Shown here piece by piece: positions 17,665 through 27,307 of a stretch of DNA of 64,000 nt. This DNA is from Streptosporangiaceae bacterium. Its GTDB lineage: Bacteria; Actinomycetota; Actinomycetes; Streptosporangiales; Streptosporangiaceae. The translations under genes were made by a program, and so were the position numbers. The stretch lies in contig JAICYD010000001.1 of assembly GCA_025934375.1 (NCBI GenBank), positions 1 to 64,000 of the forward strand. The letters run 5' to 3'. Below the pieces are notes generated by a model, which made no database searches, was not told the DNA's origin, and saw only the letters and a program-made list of their open reading frames with translations. Numbering within the stretch: the first letter of the stretch is position 1; each line of letters begins with the position of its first letter.

Positions 17665-19622
17665 GCCCCCTCGTAGAGGGTCTCCGCGGCTGGCAGCAGC
17701 GCGCTTACGGGGAGTATTTCCGCCAGGCACGACGTGATTACCTGCTCGTCGCCACGCCTGGCGCGGGGAAGACCACGTACGCGTTGACGGTTGCGCGGGA
17801 ACTGCTGGACCGGCGTGAGGTCGTCGCGGTCACGGTCGTCACTCCGACGGAGCACCTGAAGTATCAGTGGGCGCGGGCCGCGGTCCGCTTCGGCATAGCG
17901 ATCGACTCGGCCTACAGCAACGCGCAGGGTCCGGTCGGCGCCGACTTCCACGGGGTCGCGGTCACGTACGCGCAGGTTGCCGCCCATCCGGCCCTGCACA
18001 GGCAGCGCACCGAGGCTCGCCGCACGCTGGTCATCTTCGACGAGATCCATCACGCCGGGGACGCGCTGTCGTGGGGAGAGGCCGTCCGCGAGGCGTTCGA
18101 CCCCGCGCGCAGGAGGCTTGGCCTCACTGGAACCCCTTTTCGTTCGGACGCGAATCCCATTCCGTTCGTTACCTATGTCCCGGAACCGGACGGGACGAAG
18201 AGATCCGCCTCGGACTTCGTGTACGGCTACGGGCCGGCCCTGGCCGACGGCGTGGTCCGGCCGGTGATCTTCCTGGCTTACTCCGGCGAGATGCACTGGC
18301 GCACCCGGGCGGGCGACGAGATCACCGCGACGCTCGGCACGCCGATGACCAAGGAGCAGATCGCGCAGGCGTGGCGAACGGCGCTCGACCCGGGCGGGGA
18401 CTGGATCCAGCGAGTACTGGAGGCCGCCGACAAGCGGCTGACCGAGGTGCGCCGCGAGATTCCCGACGCGGGCGGGCTGGTGATCGCGGGCGACCACGAG
18501 ACGGCTCGTGCCTACGCCGCGCTGCTGCGCCGGGTCAGCGGCGTCCGCCCGGTTGTCGTCTTGTCCGATGACCCCACGGCCAGCAAGAAGATCAGCTCGT
18601 TCGCGAGTTCGCAGGACCGCTGGATGGTGGCGGTGCGAATGGTGTCCGAGGGGGTGGACGTCCCCAGGCTCGCGGTTGGCGTGTACGCGACCAGCGTGTC
18701 CACCCCGCTGTTCTTCGCCCAGGCGGTCGGGCGCTTCGTGCGGGCGCGCCGCCGCGGGGAGACCGCCTCGGTCTTCGTGCCGTCGGTGCCGGTGCTGCTC
18801 GGCTTCGCCGCCGAGCTCGAGGCCGAGCGGGATCATGTCGTGGCGCACGCCCAGCGGGACGGCGAGGACGAGCTCGCCGAGGCCCAGCGGACCCGCGACA
18901 CGCCGGACATGCCGCTCGAAGGCCGGTCCTTCGAGGCGCTGAAGGCGTCGGCGACCTTCGACCGCGTGCTCTTCGACGGCGGCGAGTTCGGGACCGCCAC
19001 CGAGGCGGGCTCTCCCGAGGAGGAGGACTACCTGGGCCTGCCCGGCCTGCTGGAGCCTGACCAGGTAGCCGCCCTGCTCCGCAAGCGCCAGGCCTCCCAG
19101 TTGTCCGGCCGTTCCCGGGGGGCGGCCGCCCGTTCCCAGGCGCAGCCCGACCTCGCCGCAGCCTACTCAGGCGCCCCGTCAGTCACGGCCACCTCCAATA
19201 TCGCGTCCGGCGCTGTTTCACCGGGCACCCTGCCCTCAGGCACCGTTTCATCAGGCACCGTTTCATCAGGCACCGTTTCATCAGGCGCCGTCTCATCGGG
19301 TACTGCCTCGTCAGCCGCGACCGGCAACTCGGCTCCGTGGGGCGCGCCGTCCCCGCCCGCTGCGGCCGCCGCCCTGGGCACGGCCGCCCGGGGATCCGTG
19401 TCCGCCGCGCAGCCCGCCGTCAGCCGCGAGTCCCTAGCCACGCTTCGCAAGGAGCTCAACGGCCTGGTGGGCGCCTGGAGCCACCGCACCGGCCAGCCGC
19501 ACGGCGTGATCCACAGCGAACTGCGCAGTGCCTGCGGCGGCCCGGCCATCCCGCAGGCGAGCGCCGAGCAGATCCGGGCCAGGATCGAGAAGATCCGCCA
19601 GTGGGCCCTTTCCCGCCGCTAA
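17661..19622 (+). CDS. SF2 DEAD/DEAH-box helicase
   Basis: 653 residues. Motif I reads TPGAGKTTYAL (about 32), motif II DEIHH, motif III LTGTPFRSD, motif V SEGVDVPRLAVG and motif VI QAVGRFVRARR, so both RecA-like domains are complete. Such proteins are ATP-driven DNA or RNA translocases. The region from about 480 to 600 is a low-complexity linker with Ser-Gly-Thr-Val-Ser repeats, and the last 60 residues form a helical domain (ESLATLRKELNGLVGAWSHR). The GTG start at 17661 is fixed by a 4-bp overlap with the DUF3039 gene. Its exact job is unknown; DNA repair is a common guess for this conserved actinobacterial pair. Confidence 0.9.
   Translation: MSPLVEGLRGWQQRAYGEYFRQARRDYLLVATPGAGKTTYALTVARELLDRREVVAVTVVTPTEHLKYQWARAAVRFGIAIDSAYSNAQGPVGADFHGVAVTYAQVAAHPALHRQRTEARRTLVIFDEIHHAGDALSWGEAVREAFDPARRRLGLTGTPFRSDANPIPFVTYVPEPDGTKRSASDFVYGYGPALADGVVRPVIFLAYSGEMHWRTRAGDEITATLGTPMTKEQIAQAWRTALDPGGDWIQRVLEAADKRLTEVRREIPDAGGLVIAGDHETARAYAALLRRVSGVRPVVVLSDDPTASKKISSFASSQDRWMVAVRMVSEGVDVPRLAVGVYATSVSTPLFFAQAVGRFVRARRRGETASVFVPSVPVLLGFAAELEAERDHVVAHAQRDGEDELAEAQRTRDTPDMPLEGRSFEALKASATFDRVLFDGGEFGTATEAGSPEEEDYLGLPGLLEPDQVAALLRKRQASQLSGRSRGAAARSQAQPDLAAAYSGAPSVTATSNIASGAVSPGTLPSGTVSSGTVSSGTVSSGAVSSGTASSAATGNSAPWGAPSPPAAAAALGTAARGSVSAAQPAVSRESLATLRKELNGLVGAWSHRTGQPHGVIHSELRSACGGPAIPQASAEQIRARIEKIRQWALSRR
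19206..19310 (+). repeat. 15-bp coding minisatellite in the helicase linker
   Basis: Seven 15-bp units in frame with consensus TCAGGCACCGTTTCA, three of them identical (19236-19280). Each encodes about SGTVS. The copy number of such units often varies between strains by slippage. Confidence 0.85.
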
Positions 19623-19701
19623 CCGCCTGCCTTCCCCCGCACCGCGCCCTGGCCATTACATCCGGTGATTGCTGCGACGCGTTATGTGCAAGCAATTCAT
19701 G

Positions 19702-19747
19702 TATGTTTGGGTTTTCCGGTGTCATGGCACCGGAAAACCCAAACATA
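19702..19747. terminator. Perfect 20-bp hairpin after the helicase gene
   Basis: Left arm 19702-19721 (TATGTTTGGGTTTTCCGGTG) pairs with right arm 19728-19747 without a mismatch around a 6-base loop. It lies 79 bp after the helicase stop and could end transcription. No T run follows. The mixed composition and perfect 20-bp length are unusual for an actinomycete terminator, so a palindromic repeat is the alternative. Confidence 0.6.
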
Positions 19748-19923
19748 GTGACGACTTCTGCCACTGGCCTCCACGTTAGCTCGAGGGAGGAGGTCATCAT
19801 CCGGTGCCGCCGTTTCCCCAGTAGCGGCAGTGGCTCAAAGTGAGAACACGTGGACGCGTGGCGCGGCGTACGGATGCATTAAGCCCGCTTGAGCGGGATT
19901 CCCCATTCCGAAGGAGCGAGGCG

Positions 19924-20613
19924 ATGAGCGCTGACGCGACCGCTTCCGGCCAAGTCCGTACCCAGCGGCTGCCTGCCGCGCAAGAGCAGCCCGCCACCGA
20001 AGCCGCGCCCGCCGCCGCCACCGCGCCGCCGTTGCTCGGCGACCCGTCGGCGCTGGGGCTGCCCTGCTTCATCGCCGGGTCGGTATCCCTGGGCCTGGCG
20101 CTGATCGGCGTCGTCCCGGTGAGCGCCATCGGCGCCGCGCTGCCGATCATCCTCACCGCGACGTCCATCGGCCTGTTCCTGGCGACGATCTGGAGCGCGT
20201 CCCTCGGCCAGACCGCCGTGGCCAGCGTCTTCGGCATCTTCGCCGGATTCTGGCTCAGCTACGCGGTGCTGGTCATCGGACTTACCCACAACTGGTTCGG
20301 CATCGCGCCGGCGTCCGCGCAGGCGGCCCAGGAACTGTTCCTGGTCGCCTGGCTCGTCGTCATGATCATGCTCACGCTGGCGACGTTGCGGCTGCCGCTC
20401 GCCTTCACCGCGGTGTTCGCGCTCGTCGACCTGGCCTTGCTGCTGGTCTTCCTGGGCGTCAACCAAGGGTCGACCGGCCTGCTCAAGGCGGGCGGCTACG
20501 TCGCCCTGGTCTTCGCGGCCATCGGCGTGTACCTGTACTTCAATACCGCCGCGCTGGCCACTGGCGGCCGCGCCCTCCCGCTCGGCAACCCCCTGGTGCG
20601 CGGCCAGCGCTAA
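19924..20613 (+). CDS. GPR1/FUN34/YaaH-family acetate/succinate transporter
   Basis: 229 residues. After a 35-residue Ala/Gln-rich tail there are six predicted membrane segments (for example CFIAGSVSLGLALIGVV, FGIFAGFWLSYAVLVIGL and LFLVAWLVVMIMLTLATLRL). The family motif NPAPLGL is replaced by GDPSALGLPCF at the first helix, and FALVDLALLLVFLG and ALPLGNPL match the C-terminal signature. SatP/YaaH proteins carry acetate or succinate with protons. AAGGAG stands before ATG 19924. Its TAA stop interlocks with the stop of the convergent nicotinamidase gene (CTAA, 20610-20613). Confidence 0.85.
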   Translation: MSADATASGQVRTQRLPAAQEQPATEAAPAAATAPPLLGDPSALGLPCFIAGSVSLGLALIGVVPVSAIGAALPIILTATSIGLFLATIWSASLGQTAVASVFGIFAGFWLSYAVLVIGLTHNWFGIAPASAQAAQELFLVAWLVVMIMLTLATLRLPLAFTAVFALVDLALLLVFLGVNQGSTGLLKAGGYVALVFAAIGVYLYFNTAALATGGRALPLGNPLVRGQR

Positions 20614-21170
20614 GCCGGGGCGACTTCGACGCCTGATCCGCGCAGTGCCTCGATCGCGTCGGCGGTCGTGCCCGGGGCCACTCCCGCGGTCAGGCCGAGC
20701 AGGACCCGTGTCCGGAATCCCGCGCTAACGGCGTCGGCCGCGGTGGCGCGGACGCAGTAGTCCGTGGCGATGCCCACGACGTCGACCGCGTCGACGTCGT
20801 GGGCGCGCAGCCAGCTGGCCAGGCCCGTCCCGTCCTCGGTCACCCCTTCGAAGCCGCTGTAGGCGGCGGCGTGCGCGCCCTTGCGGAAGATCGCGCCGAC
20901 CCCGCTGGTGTCCAGGGCCGGATGGAAGTCCTGCCCCCGCGTCCCGGCCACGCAGTGCGGGGGCCAGGAAGCCGCGTAGTCCGGGTGGGCCGAGAAATGG
21001 CTGCCGGGGTCGATGTGGAAGTCCTGGGTGGCGACGACATGGTCATACCCGTGGGCGCCGGCGTCCAGCAGCGACGTGATGCCCTGGGCGACGGCGGTCC
21101 CGCCGGCCACCGCCAGCGACCCGCCCTCGCAAAAGTCATTCTGAACGTCGACGATGATGAGCGCGCGCAC
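20610..21170 (-). CDS. pncA: Nicotinamidase (isochorismatase family)
   Basis: 186 residues. It deamidates nicotinamide to nicotinate for NAD salvage. Catalytic triad residues are Asp8 (IIVDVQNDFCEGGSLAV), Lys97 (FRKGAH) and Cys139 (GIATDYCVRAT). The metal site shows as ATQDFHIDPGSHF. These motifs match PncA rather than generic isochorismatases. GTG 21170 gives the standard start, with weak GGTGAT upstream; the open frame reaches 21236 but the extra residues are unlike the family. Nicotinate phosphoribosyltransferase, the next enzyme of the salvage route, is encoded 0.7 kb away on the same strand. Confidence 0.92.
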   Translation of the reverse strand: MRALIIVDVQNDFCEGGSLAVAGGTAVAQGITSLLDAGAHGYDHVVATQDFHIDPGSHFSAHPDYAASWPPHCVAGTRGQDFHPALDTSGVGAIFRKGAHAAAYSGFEGVTEDGTGLASWLRAHDVDAVDVVGIATDYCVRATAADAVSAGFRTRVLLGLTAGVAPGTTADAIEALRGSGVEVAPA

Positions 21171-21301
21171 GACGATCACCGTACCGTGTAACTCGCGATG
21201 TCCGATATAGCCGACTACTGGAACCACAACGTCCACTATCAGCGGCTGCTCCTGGGCACTCTCTCACCTGGACCAGGCCGGCCTGAACCGCCCTTCCGGC
21301 A

Positions 21302-21775
21302 TCAATCTCCGACGTCGGCGGCGGTGCCGCCGGTAATGCGCAGCAGTTCGCCGAACGAGGTGGGGAAGACCGCGTGCGGGTGGCCCGCGGCGGCCCAGAC
21401 GACGTCATAGCGGGCGAGCCAGTTGTCGACGAGCGTCCGGATGGGCGCGGGATGCGCCACCGGCCCGACCCCGCCGATCACCTGGCCGGTCCAGGCGCGC
21501 ACCGACTTGGCGTCCGCCCGGTCGACCGACGAGACGCCGAGGGCCTTGGCCACCAGCGCGGTGTCCACCCGGTGGGCGCCGCTCGTCATGACCAGGAGCG
21601 GCTCGCCGTCGGCGGCGAACACCAGGCTGTTGGCGATCGCTCCCACCTCGCAGCCGAGCTCCGCCGCCGCCGCCGCTGCGGTCGGCACCGCCGCGGGGAA
21701 CTCCCGCACTTCCCCGGCGACGCCGAGGCCGCGAAGCGCCTCCTGGAAACGTGAATAGTCAACTGCCACCCGCAC
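21302..21775 (-). CDS. YbaK/EbsC-type aminoacyl-tRNA deacylase
   Basis: 157 residues with a single YbaK fold. It would hydrolyse mischarged aminoacyl-tRNA in trans, like ProX or YbaK. Recognisable pieces are ELGCEVGAIANSLVFAADGE, LLVMTSGAHRVD, VIGGVGPVAHP and AAGHPHAVFPTSFGELLRIT, which match the YbaK core with its conserved GG.P and GHP segments. GTG 21775 is used; GTG 21769 is equally possible. It stands between the nicotinamidase and nicotinate phosphoribosyltransferase genes, all on the minus strand, but 60-130 bp gaps make a single operon uncertain. Confidence 0.88.
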   Translation of the reverse strand: MRVAVDYSRFQEALRGLGVAGEVREFPAAVPTAAAAAAELGCEVGAIANSLVFAADGEPLLVMTSGAHRVDTALVAKALGVSSVDRADAKSVRAWTGQVIGGVGPVAHPAPIRTLVDNWLARYDVVWAAAGHPHAVFPTSFGELLRITGGTAADVGD

Positions 21776-21838
21776 ACGCTAGCCAGTTCCGGGCGCGAAG
21801 GCGATCAGGTTTCGCCCGCCCCGCCCCGTGCCCGTTCG

Positions 21839-23224
21839 CTACCCGACCTCTGCGTCCCGGCCGAACCTCGTCGGGATCGCCGGGTAGCCGCGCGACAACT
21901 GCAGCGTGTAAGGCGGCAGCTCCGCCAGGGCGGCGGCGTGCCGGGACCGCGCCGTCGCGAGCGGCTCACGCCCCACGATCACCCCGTCACGGACCAGTTC
22001 CCGCAGCAACGGCCGCCCGCTGGCGCTCCCCGGGGCGCTCGGGTCACCCGGGCCGGCATCCGCGGCGACCGGCTCCAGCACGATCCGCTCGGTCACCGCG
22101 AAGCCATCCGGCCCCATTTCCCGCACCGCCCACTTGCGCCCGCCGCGCCCTGGCTTGCCCACCGACCGCTTGGCCACCGGCAGCAGCTCACCAGGGCCAC
22201 CGCCGCTCCCTGAGGACCGGGCGACCAGCTTGTACACCAGCGCCGCCGTCGGCGCCCCGGACCCGGTGACCAGCGAAGTCCCGACGCCATACCCGTCCAC
22301 TGGCGCGACCGCCAGTCCCGCGATCGAATACTCGTCCAGGTCACCGGTCAAGATGACCCGTGTCGACGTGGCCCCCAGCGAGTCCAGCTGGGAGCGCACC
22401 GCGAACGCCACCGCGGCCAGGTCGCCGCTGTCCACCCGCACCGCCCCCAGCGAAGGCCCGGCGACCGATACCGCCGAGCGCACCGCCGCCGCCACGTCAT
22501 AGGTATCCACGAGCAGCGTCGTCGCCGAGCCGAGGGCCGACACCTGAGCGGCGAACGCGTCCTTCTCGGAGTCGTGCACCAGCGTGAACGCGTGCGCGGC
22601 GGTCCCCGACGACGGGACGCCGTACATCAGCCGCGCGGCCAGGTTCGAGGTGGACCCGAAGCCGGCGATGTACGCCGCGCGCGCCGCCGCCACCGCGGCG
22701 GCCTCGTGCGTTCGCCGCGATCCCATCTCGATCAGCGACCGGCCGGCGGCGGCGGTCACCATCCGGGAGGCGGCGGACGCGACCGCGCAATCGTGGTTCA
22801 AGATCGACAAGACCACGGTCTCCAGCAGGACCGCCTCCGCGAACGTCCCCTCCACGACGACGATCGGGGACCCGGGGAAGTACACGTCCCCCTCCGCGTA
22901 GCCCCAGATGTCCCCCGTGAACCGGTAAGATGCGAGAAAGCTGAGCGTGGCATCGTCCACGATGCGAGACTCACGCAGGAACTCCAGTTCGTCCGGGTCG
23001 AAACGGAACTGCTCGAGCGCGTCGAGCAGCCGCCCGGTACCGGCCACGACCCCGTACCTGCGGCCGTGTGGCAGGTGCCGCGCGAACACCTCGAACACTG
23101 ACCGGCGGTCGGCCGCTCCACTGTGCAAGGCGGCTTGCAGCATGGTGAGCTCGTAGTGATCAGTTAGCAATGCCGTGTGGGGTAGCGGGGCAGTGTTACC
23201 GAGGGAAGCGCCATTGGCCGACAT
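21839..23224 (-). CDS. pncB: Nicotinate phosphoribosyltransferase
   Basis: 461 residues. It joins nicotinate to PRPP to make nicotinate mononucleotide in NAD salvage. Motifs include [10 protein letters not shown] near the start, [75 protein letters not shown] and [16 protein letters not shown] 23224 is preferred because GGGAG lies 5 bases upstream; the frame also opens at GTG 23254 without a ribosome site. Gene order pncB then divergent clpS and DUF2017 matches M. tuberculosis Rv1330c-Rv1332, which supports the call. Confidence 0.95.
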   Translation of the reverse strand: MSANGASLGNTAPLPHTALLTDHYELTMLQAALHSGAADRRSVFEVFARHLPHGRRYGVVAGTGRLLDALEQFRFDPDELEFLRESRIVDDATLSFLASYRFTGDIWGYAEGDVYFPGSPIVVVEGTFAEAVLLETVVLSILNHDCAVASAASRMVTAAAGRSLIEMGSRRTHEAAAVAAARAAYIAGFGSTSNLAARLMYGVPSSGTAAHAFTLVHDSEKDAFAAQVSALGSATTLLVDTYDVAAAVRSAVSVAGPSLGAVRVDSGDLAAVAFAVRSQLDSLGATSTRVILTGDLDEYSIAGLAVAPVDGYGVGTSLVTGSGAPTAALVYKLVARSSGSGGGPGELLPVAKRSVGKPGRGGRKWAVREMGPDGFAVTERIVLEPVAADAGPGDPSAPGSASGRPLLRELVRDGVIVGREPLATARSRHAAALAELPPYTLQLSRGYPAIPTRFGRDAEVG

Positions 23225-23287
23225 GACACTCCCGCTGTTCACCGAATCAGTCACAGTGGAAGACTACGTACAAGGAGGTGCGAGCGA

Positions 23288-23578
23288 GTGAGCGTGGCAC
23301 CCGCTGAAGTTGATCTTCCCCGCATCGAAGACGAATCGGTGCCCGATAGGCCGTGGGTCACGATCGTGTGGAATGACCCGGTGAATCTGATGTCGTACGT
23401 CACCTATGTCTTTGAGCATGTCTTCGGCTACCCGCGGCCCAAGGCCGAGAAGCTGATGCTCGACGTCCATCACAAGGGCAAGGCCGTGGTCGCCAGCGGT
23501 ACCCGCGAGGCCATGGAGCGCAACGTTGAGATCCTGCACGGCTATGGCCTGTGGGCAACCGTTCGCCAGGACACCTGA
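23288..23578 (+). CDS. clpS: ClpS, adaptor of the Clp protease
   Basis: 96 residues. ClpS hands N-degron substrates to the ClpC/ClpA ATPase. The core motifs [38 protein letters not shown] and the C-terminal HGYGLWATV are typical. GGAGG lies 9 bases before GTG 23288. It opens a block of same-strand genes (DUF2017, mec, cysO, cysM) kept in order in mycobacteria and many actinomycetes. The divergent pncB starts 63 bp away, so both promoters must share this short region. Confidence 0.95.
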   Translation: MSVAPAEVDLPRIEDESVPDRPWVTIVWNDPVNLMSYVTYVFEHVFGYPRPKAEKLMLDVHHKGKAVVASGTREAMERNVEILHGYGLWATVRQDT

Positions 23579-23593
23579 GGCGGCTGGGATTAC

Positions 23594-24166
23594 ATGGAGC
23601 TTTTCCGGCCGGGTAGGGACGGCGGCGTCAGTGCGTGGGTTTCGGCCGGCGAGGCCGCCCTGCTGCGCTCCCTCGTCACCCCGGTGATCGACATGATGGG
23701 CGGCGACCGCAAGGACCAGCCGCAGCGCAGCGTCGTGGATGAGCTGGAGGCCCTGTTCAGCGAGGGTCCAGCCCCGCAGACGCCCACCGACCCGGTGCTC
23801 GCCCGGCTGCTCCCCGACGCCTACCAAGACGATCCGGACAATGCCAGCGAGTTCCGTAAGTACACCGAGGAGAGCCTTCGCGAGGCGAAGAAGTACTTCG
23901 CGCAGACCCTGCTGGACACCCTGCCGGAAAACGGTGGCCGGGTGAAGCTGACCGGCGACCAGGCGCGCGACTGGATGAGGGCGATCAACGACGTCCGCCT
24001 GGCGTTCGGGGTGCGGCTGGAGGTCACCGAGGAGTTCGAGGAGCAACTGTCCGCGCTCGACCCCGAAGACCCGAAGGTCGCCGCGTTCGAGGTCTACGGC
24101 TGGCTCGGCGCCGTCCAGGAGTCCCTGGTCCGGGCGCTAGCACGCTTAACGCTCCAGCGCACTTAA
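23594..24166 (+). CDS. DUF2017 domain-containing protein
   Basis: 190 residues matching the actinobacterial DUF2017 family, whose function is unknown. Typical parts are the start MELFRP, the helix AGEAALLRSLVTPVIDMMGG, the segment DPVLARLLPDAYQDDP with ASEFRKYTEESLREAK, and VKLTGDQARDWMRAINDVRL near the middle. It lies 15 bp after clpS, so it is very likely cotranscribed. In mycobacteria the equivalent gene (Rv1332) keeps the same place between clpS and mec, which suggests a link to ClpS or proteolysis. No catalytic motif is visible. Confidence 0.9.
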   Translation: MELFRPGRDGGVSAWVSAGEAALLRSLVTPVIDMMGGDRKDQPQRSVVDELEALFSEGPAPQTPTDPVLARLLPDAYQDDPDNASEFRKYTEESLREAKKYFAQTLLDTLPENGGRVKLTGDQARDWMRAINDVRLAFGVRLEVTEEFEEQLSALDPEDPKVAAFEVYGWLGAVQESLVRALARLTLQRT

Positions 24167-24208
24167 CGCGCGCGGCCGCGCCCCGCTGGCCGGGGTAGTC
24201 TCCCGATC

Positions 24209-24613
24209 ATGCTCAGAATCTCGCTCGACTTGCACGACAAGATCATCGCCCACGCCCGCCAGGACCACCCGGACGAGGCGTGTGGCGTGATCGCCGGTCC
24301 GCTGGGCAGTGACCGGCCGCAGCGGTTCATCCCGATGGAGAACGCCGCCCGCTCGCCCACGTTCTACGAGTTCGACTCCAAGGAGCAGCTCCGGGTGTGG
24401 CGCGAGATGGACGACCGGGATGAGGAGCCGGTGGTGATCTACCACTCGCACACGATGACCGAGGCGTACCCGTCGCGCACCGACATCTCCTACGCCAACG
24501 AGCCGGGCGCGCACTACGTCCTGGTCTCGACCCGCGAGCCGGACACCACCGAGTTCCGCTCCTACCGCATCGAAGACGGCGAGGTCACCGAGGAGGCCGT
24601 GGAGGTCGCCTAG
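24209..24613 (+). CDS. mec: JAMM/MPN metalloprotease (Mec, CysO-cysteine peptidase type)
   Basis: 134 residues. In M. tuberculosis Mec frees cysteine from the CysO carrier. The zinc-binding JAMM motif is complete: Glu23 (PDEACGVI), His79 and His81 (IYHSHTMTEAYPS) and Asp92 (SRTDI). The DEACG start and the YHSHT segment match the Mec branch. The carrier gene follows 73 bp later and cysM after that, so the pathway genes are together. Because the carrier ends in GGN, this enzyme might also trim the last residue, as QbsD does for QbsE; that is inference. Confidence 0.92.
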   Translation: MLRISLDLHDKIIAHARQDHPDEACGVIAGPLGSDRPQRFIPMENAARSPTFYEFDSKEQLRVWREMDDRDEEPVVIYHSHTMTEAYPSRTDISYANEPGAHYVLVSTREPDTTEFRSYRIEDGEVTEEAVEVA

Positions 24614-24686
24614 CCGCGGTGGAATTAGCGGGCGTCCACGGGGGTTGGCATCCTAGGCACTAGGAAATTGACTTGAGGAGCACATA

Positions 24687-24962
24687 ATGGCCATCGAGGT
24701 TCGCATCCCGACCATCCTGCGCACCTACACCGGCGGGGCGAAGGTGGTTGAGGGGGCTGGTTCCACCCTGGGCGAGCTCATCAAGAACCTGGACGCCGCC
24801 CACGCGGGCATTGGCGACCGGCTGCTGGACGGCGAGAAGCTGCGCCGGTTCGTCAACGTCTACAAGAACGACGAGGACGTCCGGTTCCTCGGCGGCCTGG
24901 AGACCCCCGTCGCGGACGGCGACACCGTCACCGTCCTGCCCGCGGTAGCCGGCGGCAACTAA
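24687..24962 (+). CDS. cysO: CysO-like sulfur carrier (MoaD/ThiS fold) ending GGN
   Basis: 91 residues with the beta-grasp fold. MAIEVRIPTILRTYTGG, ELIKNL and VNVYKNDEDVRFLGGLETPV match CysO-type carriers, which bear a C-terminal thiocarboxylate used by CysM. The usual end is a bare Gly-Gly; here the codons read GCC GGC GGC AAC TAA, so Gly89-Gly90 are followed by Asn91. The extra residue would block adenylation unless removed. AGGAG stands before ATG 24687, and cysM starts 28 bp after the stop. Confidence 0.92.
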   Translation: MAIEVRIPTILRTYTGGAKVVEGAGSTLGELIKNLDAAHAGIGDRLLDGEKLRRFVNVYKNDEDVRFLGGLETPVADGDTVTVLPAVAGGN

Positions 24963-24990
24963 CACTTTTTGGCGAAACGGAACCGGCTGA

Positions 24991-25938
<948 letters not shown>

Positions 25939-26004
25939 CCTGCCCCTTAGGCGCCGCTTACCCCTCGTAGCCAAATGCAGTGCCCCACGGGCACAATGGG
26001 GCGC

Positions 26005-26751
26005 ATGCGCCTTACTGTGATCGGGTGTGCGGGGAGCTTCCCCGGGCCCGATAGCCCCGCGTCGTGCTACCTCCTTGAGGCCGACGGGTTCCGCCTCGTC
26101 ATCGACATGGGCAACGGCTCCCTGGGGGCGCTGCAACGGCACGCGGCCCTCGCCGACATCGACGCCGTCATCCTGAGCCACCTGCACGCCGATCACTGCG
26201 TGGACTTGTACTCGTTCCGCATCGCGCGGGAGTACGTGCCGGGCGGCCCGATGCGGGTCATCCCGGTGTACGCGCCCGCCGGCGGGCTGGCGCGGGTCGC
26301 GGGCGTGCACGGCGTGGACGACGAGGACGGGCTGGCGGACCGGTTCGCGTTCTCCACCCTGGCGCCGGGGTGCCTGGAGGTGGGGCCGTTCACGGTCGAG
26401 GCCGGCCACGTGAACCACCCGGTGGAGACGTTCGGGCTGCGCGTGTCGGCGGGCGGCGCGTCGATCGCCTACTCGGCCGACACCGGGGAGACCGACGAGC
26501 TGATCCGGCTGGCCCGGAACGCGGACGTGGCCCTGTTCGAAGCGTCGTTCCTGACCCAGCCGGGGCTGCCGCCAAACCTGCACCTGACCGCGCGGGAGGC
26601 AGCCGAGCACGCGAGCCGGGCCGGGGCCGGGCACCTGGTGCTCACCCACCTCATCCCGTGGAACGACCCTGAGCGCTCCCGCGAGGAAGCGGCGGCCGCC
26701 TACGACGGCCAGCTGACGGTAGCGAGATCCGGCCTGGTCCTGGACGTGTAG
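26005..26751 (+). CDS. MBL-fold metallo-hydrolase, Rv1339-like
   Basis: 248 residues of the beta-lactamase/RNase Z-like fold. The metal motif SHLHADHCVD is complete, with further ligands in AGHVNHP, YSADTGETDEL and TREAAEHASRAG...LTHLIPWNDP. The mycobacterial gene in the same place, Rv1339, has been described as a cyclic-nucleotide phosphodiesterase, so that is a reasonable lead but not proved here. Starts at ATG 25996 and 26005 are both possible. In mycobacteria a rhomboid gene and murI lie between cysM and this gene; they are missing here. The next two genes downstream are an inserted pair of repeat proteins. Confidence 0.9.
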   Translation: MRLTVIGCAGSFPGPDSPASCYLLEADGFRLVIDMGNGSLGALQRHAALADIDAVILSHLHADHCVDLYSFRIAREYVPGGPMRVIPVYAPAGGLARVAGVHGVDDEDGLADRFAFSTLAPGCLEVGPFTVEAGHVNHPVETFGLRVSAGGASIAYSADTGETDELIRLARNADVALFEASFLTQPGLPPNLHLTAREAAEHASRAGAGHLVLTHLIPWNDPERSREEAAAAYDGQLTVARSGLVLDV

Positions 26752-26822
26752 CCTCGTCCGTCGGGTAGCCGTTTCAACCACGCTTCAGGGCCGCTTCAGG
26801 TCGCTGCGCAGGCTTGAGGCCT

Positions 26823-27275
26823 ATGCCAATGCCTGTCATCGCGCTGCTGCGGTCCCTGGCGGCGTCCTTCGTGGTGGCGGGCAGCCTCGCCGCCGGGTGG
26901 GTGACCAGCCCCGCCGCCATGGCCGCCTCCGTCCCGCCCGGGACGTCGTGCGGTCATCAGGTCGTCCAGCCCTTCGGCTTGAACGCCCTCACCGACAAGC
27001 AGGCCAGCGCGCTGGCCAGGCTTACGCCGAGGCGGGGATGCGGCCTGGCAGCCCTGCCGGGGATGCCCGGCACGCCGGCCGCCGCCGCGAAGGGGGTGCA
27101 CCCGAGCGCGATCTCGCCCCGGACGGCCGCCACCAGCAACATCATCAACTCCGTGGCCGCCACGTCCGCGACCGACGCCTGGGCGGTGGGTGACTACACG
27201 ATGAGCCCGGGCGGGCTCGGGACGGTCATCGCCCATTGGAACGGCACCTCCTGGTCGCCGGTCCCCAGCCCCTGA
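26823..27275 (+). CDS. Secreted short paralog of the repeat protein (one repeat)
   Basis: 150 residues. A signal peptide (about 1-35, ALLRSLAASFVVAGSLAAGW, ending near AMAAS) is followed by a Cys-containing domain (SCGHQVVQPFGLNAL ... RGCGLAALPGMPG) and one repeat (SVAATSATDAWAVGDYT ... IAHWNGTSWSPVPSP). The N-terminal domain is shared with the 812-residue protein that follows 32 bp downstream, and both proteins end in the same VPSP. This looks like a version of the neighbour reduced to the head and one repeat. ATG 26823 is chosen; 26829 is an alternative. Confidence 0.8.
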   Translation: MPMPVIALLRSLAASFVVAGSLAAGWVTSPAAMAASVPPGTSCGHQVVQPFGLNALTDKQASALARLTPRRGCGLAALPGMPGTPAAAAKGVHPSAISPRTAATSNIINSVAATSATDAWAVGDYTMSPGGLGTVIAHWNGTSWSPVPSP

Positions 27276-27307
27276 CCAGCTTCACCATCCGAGGACGGAG
27301 TATTCGA

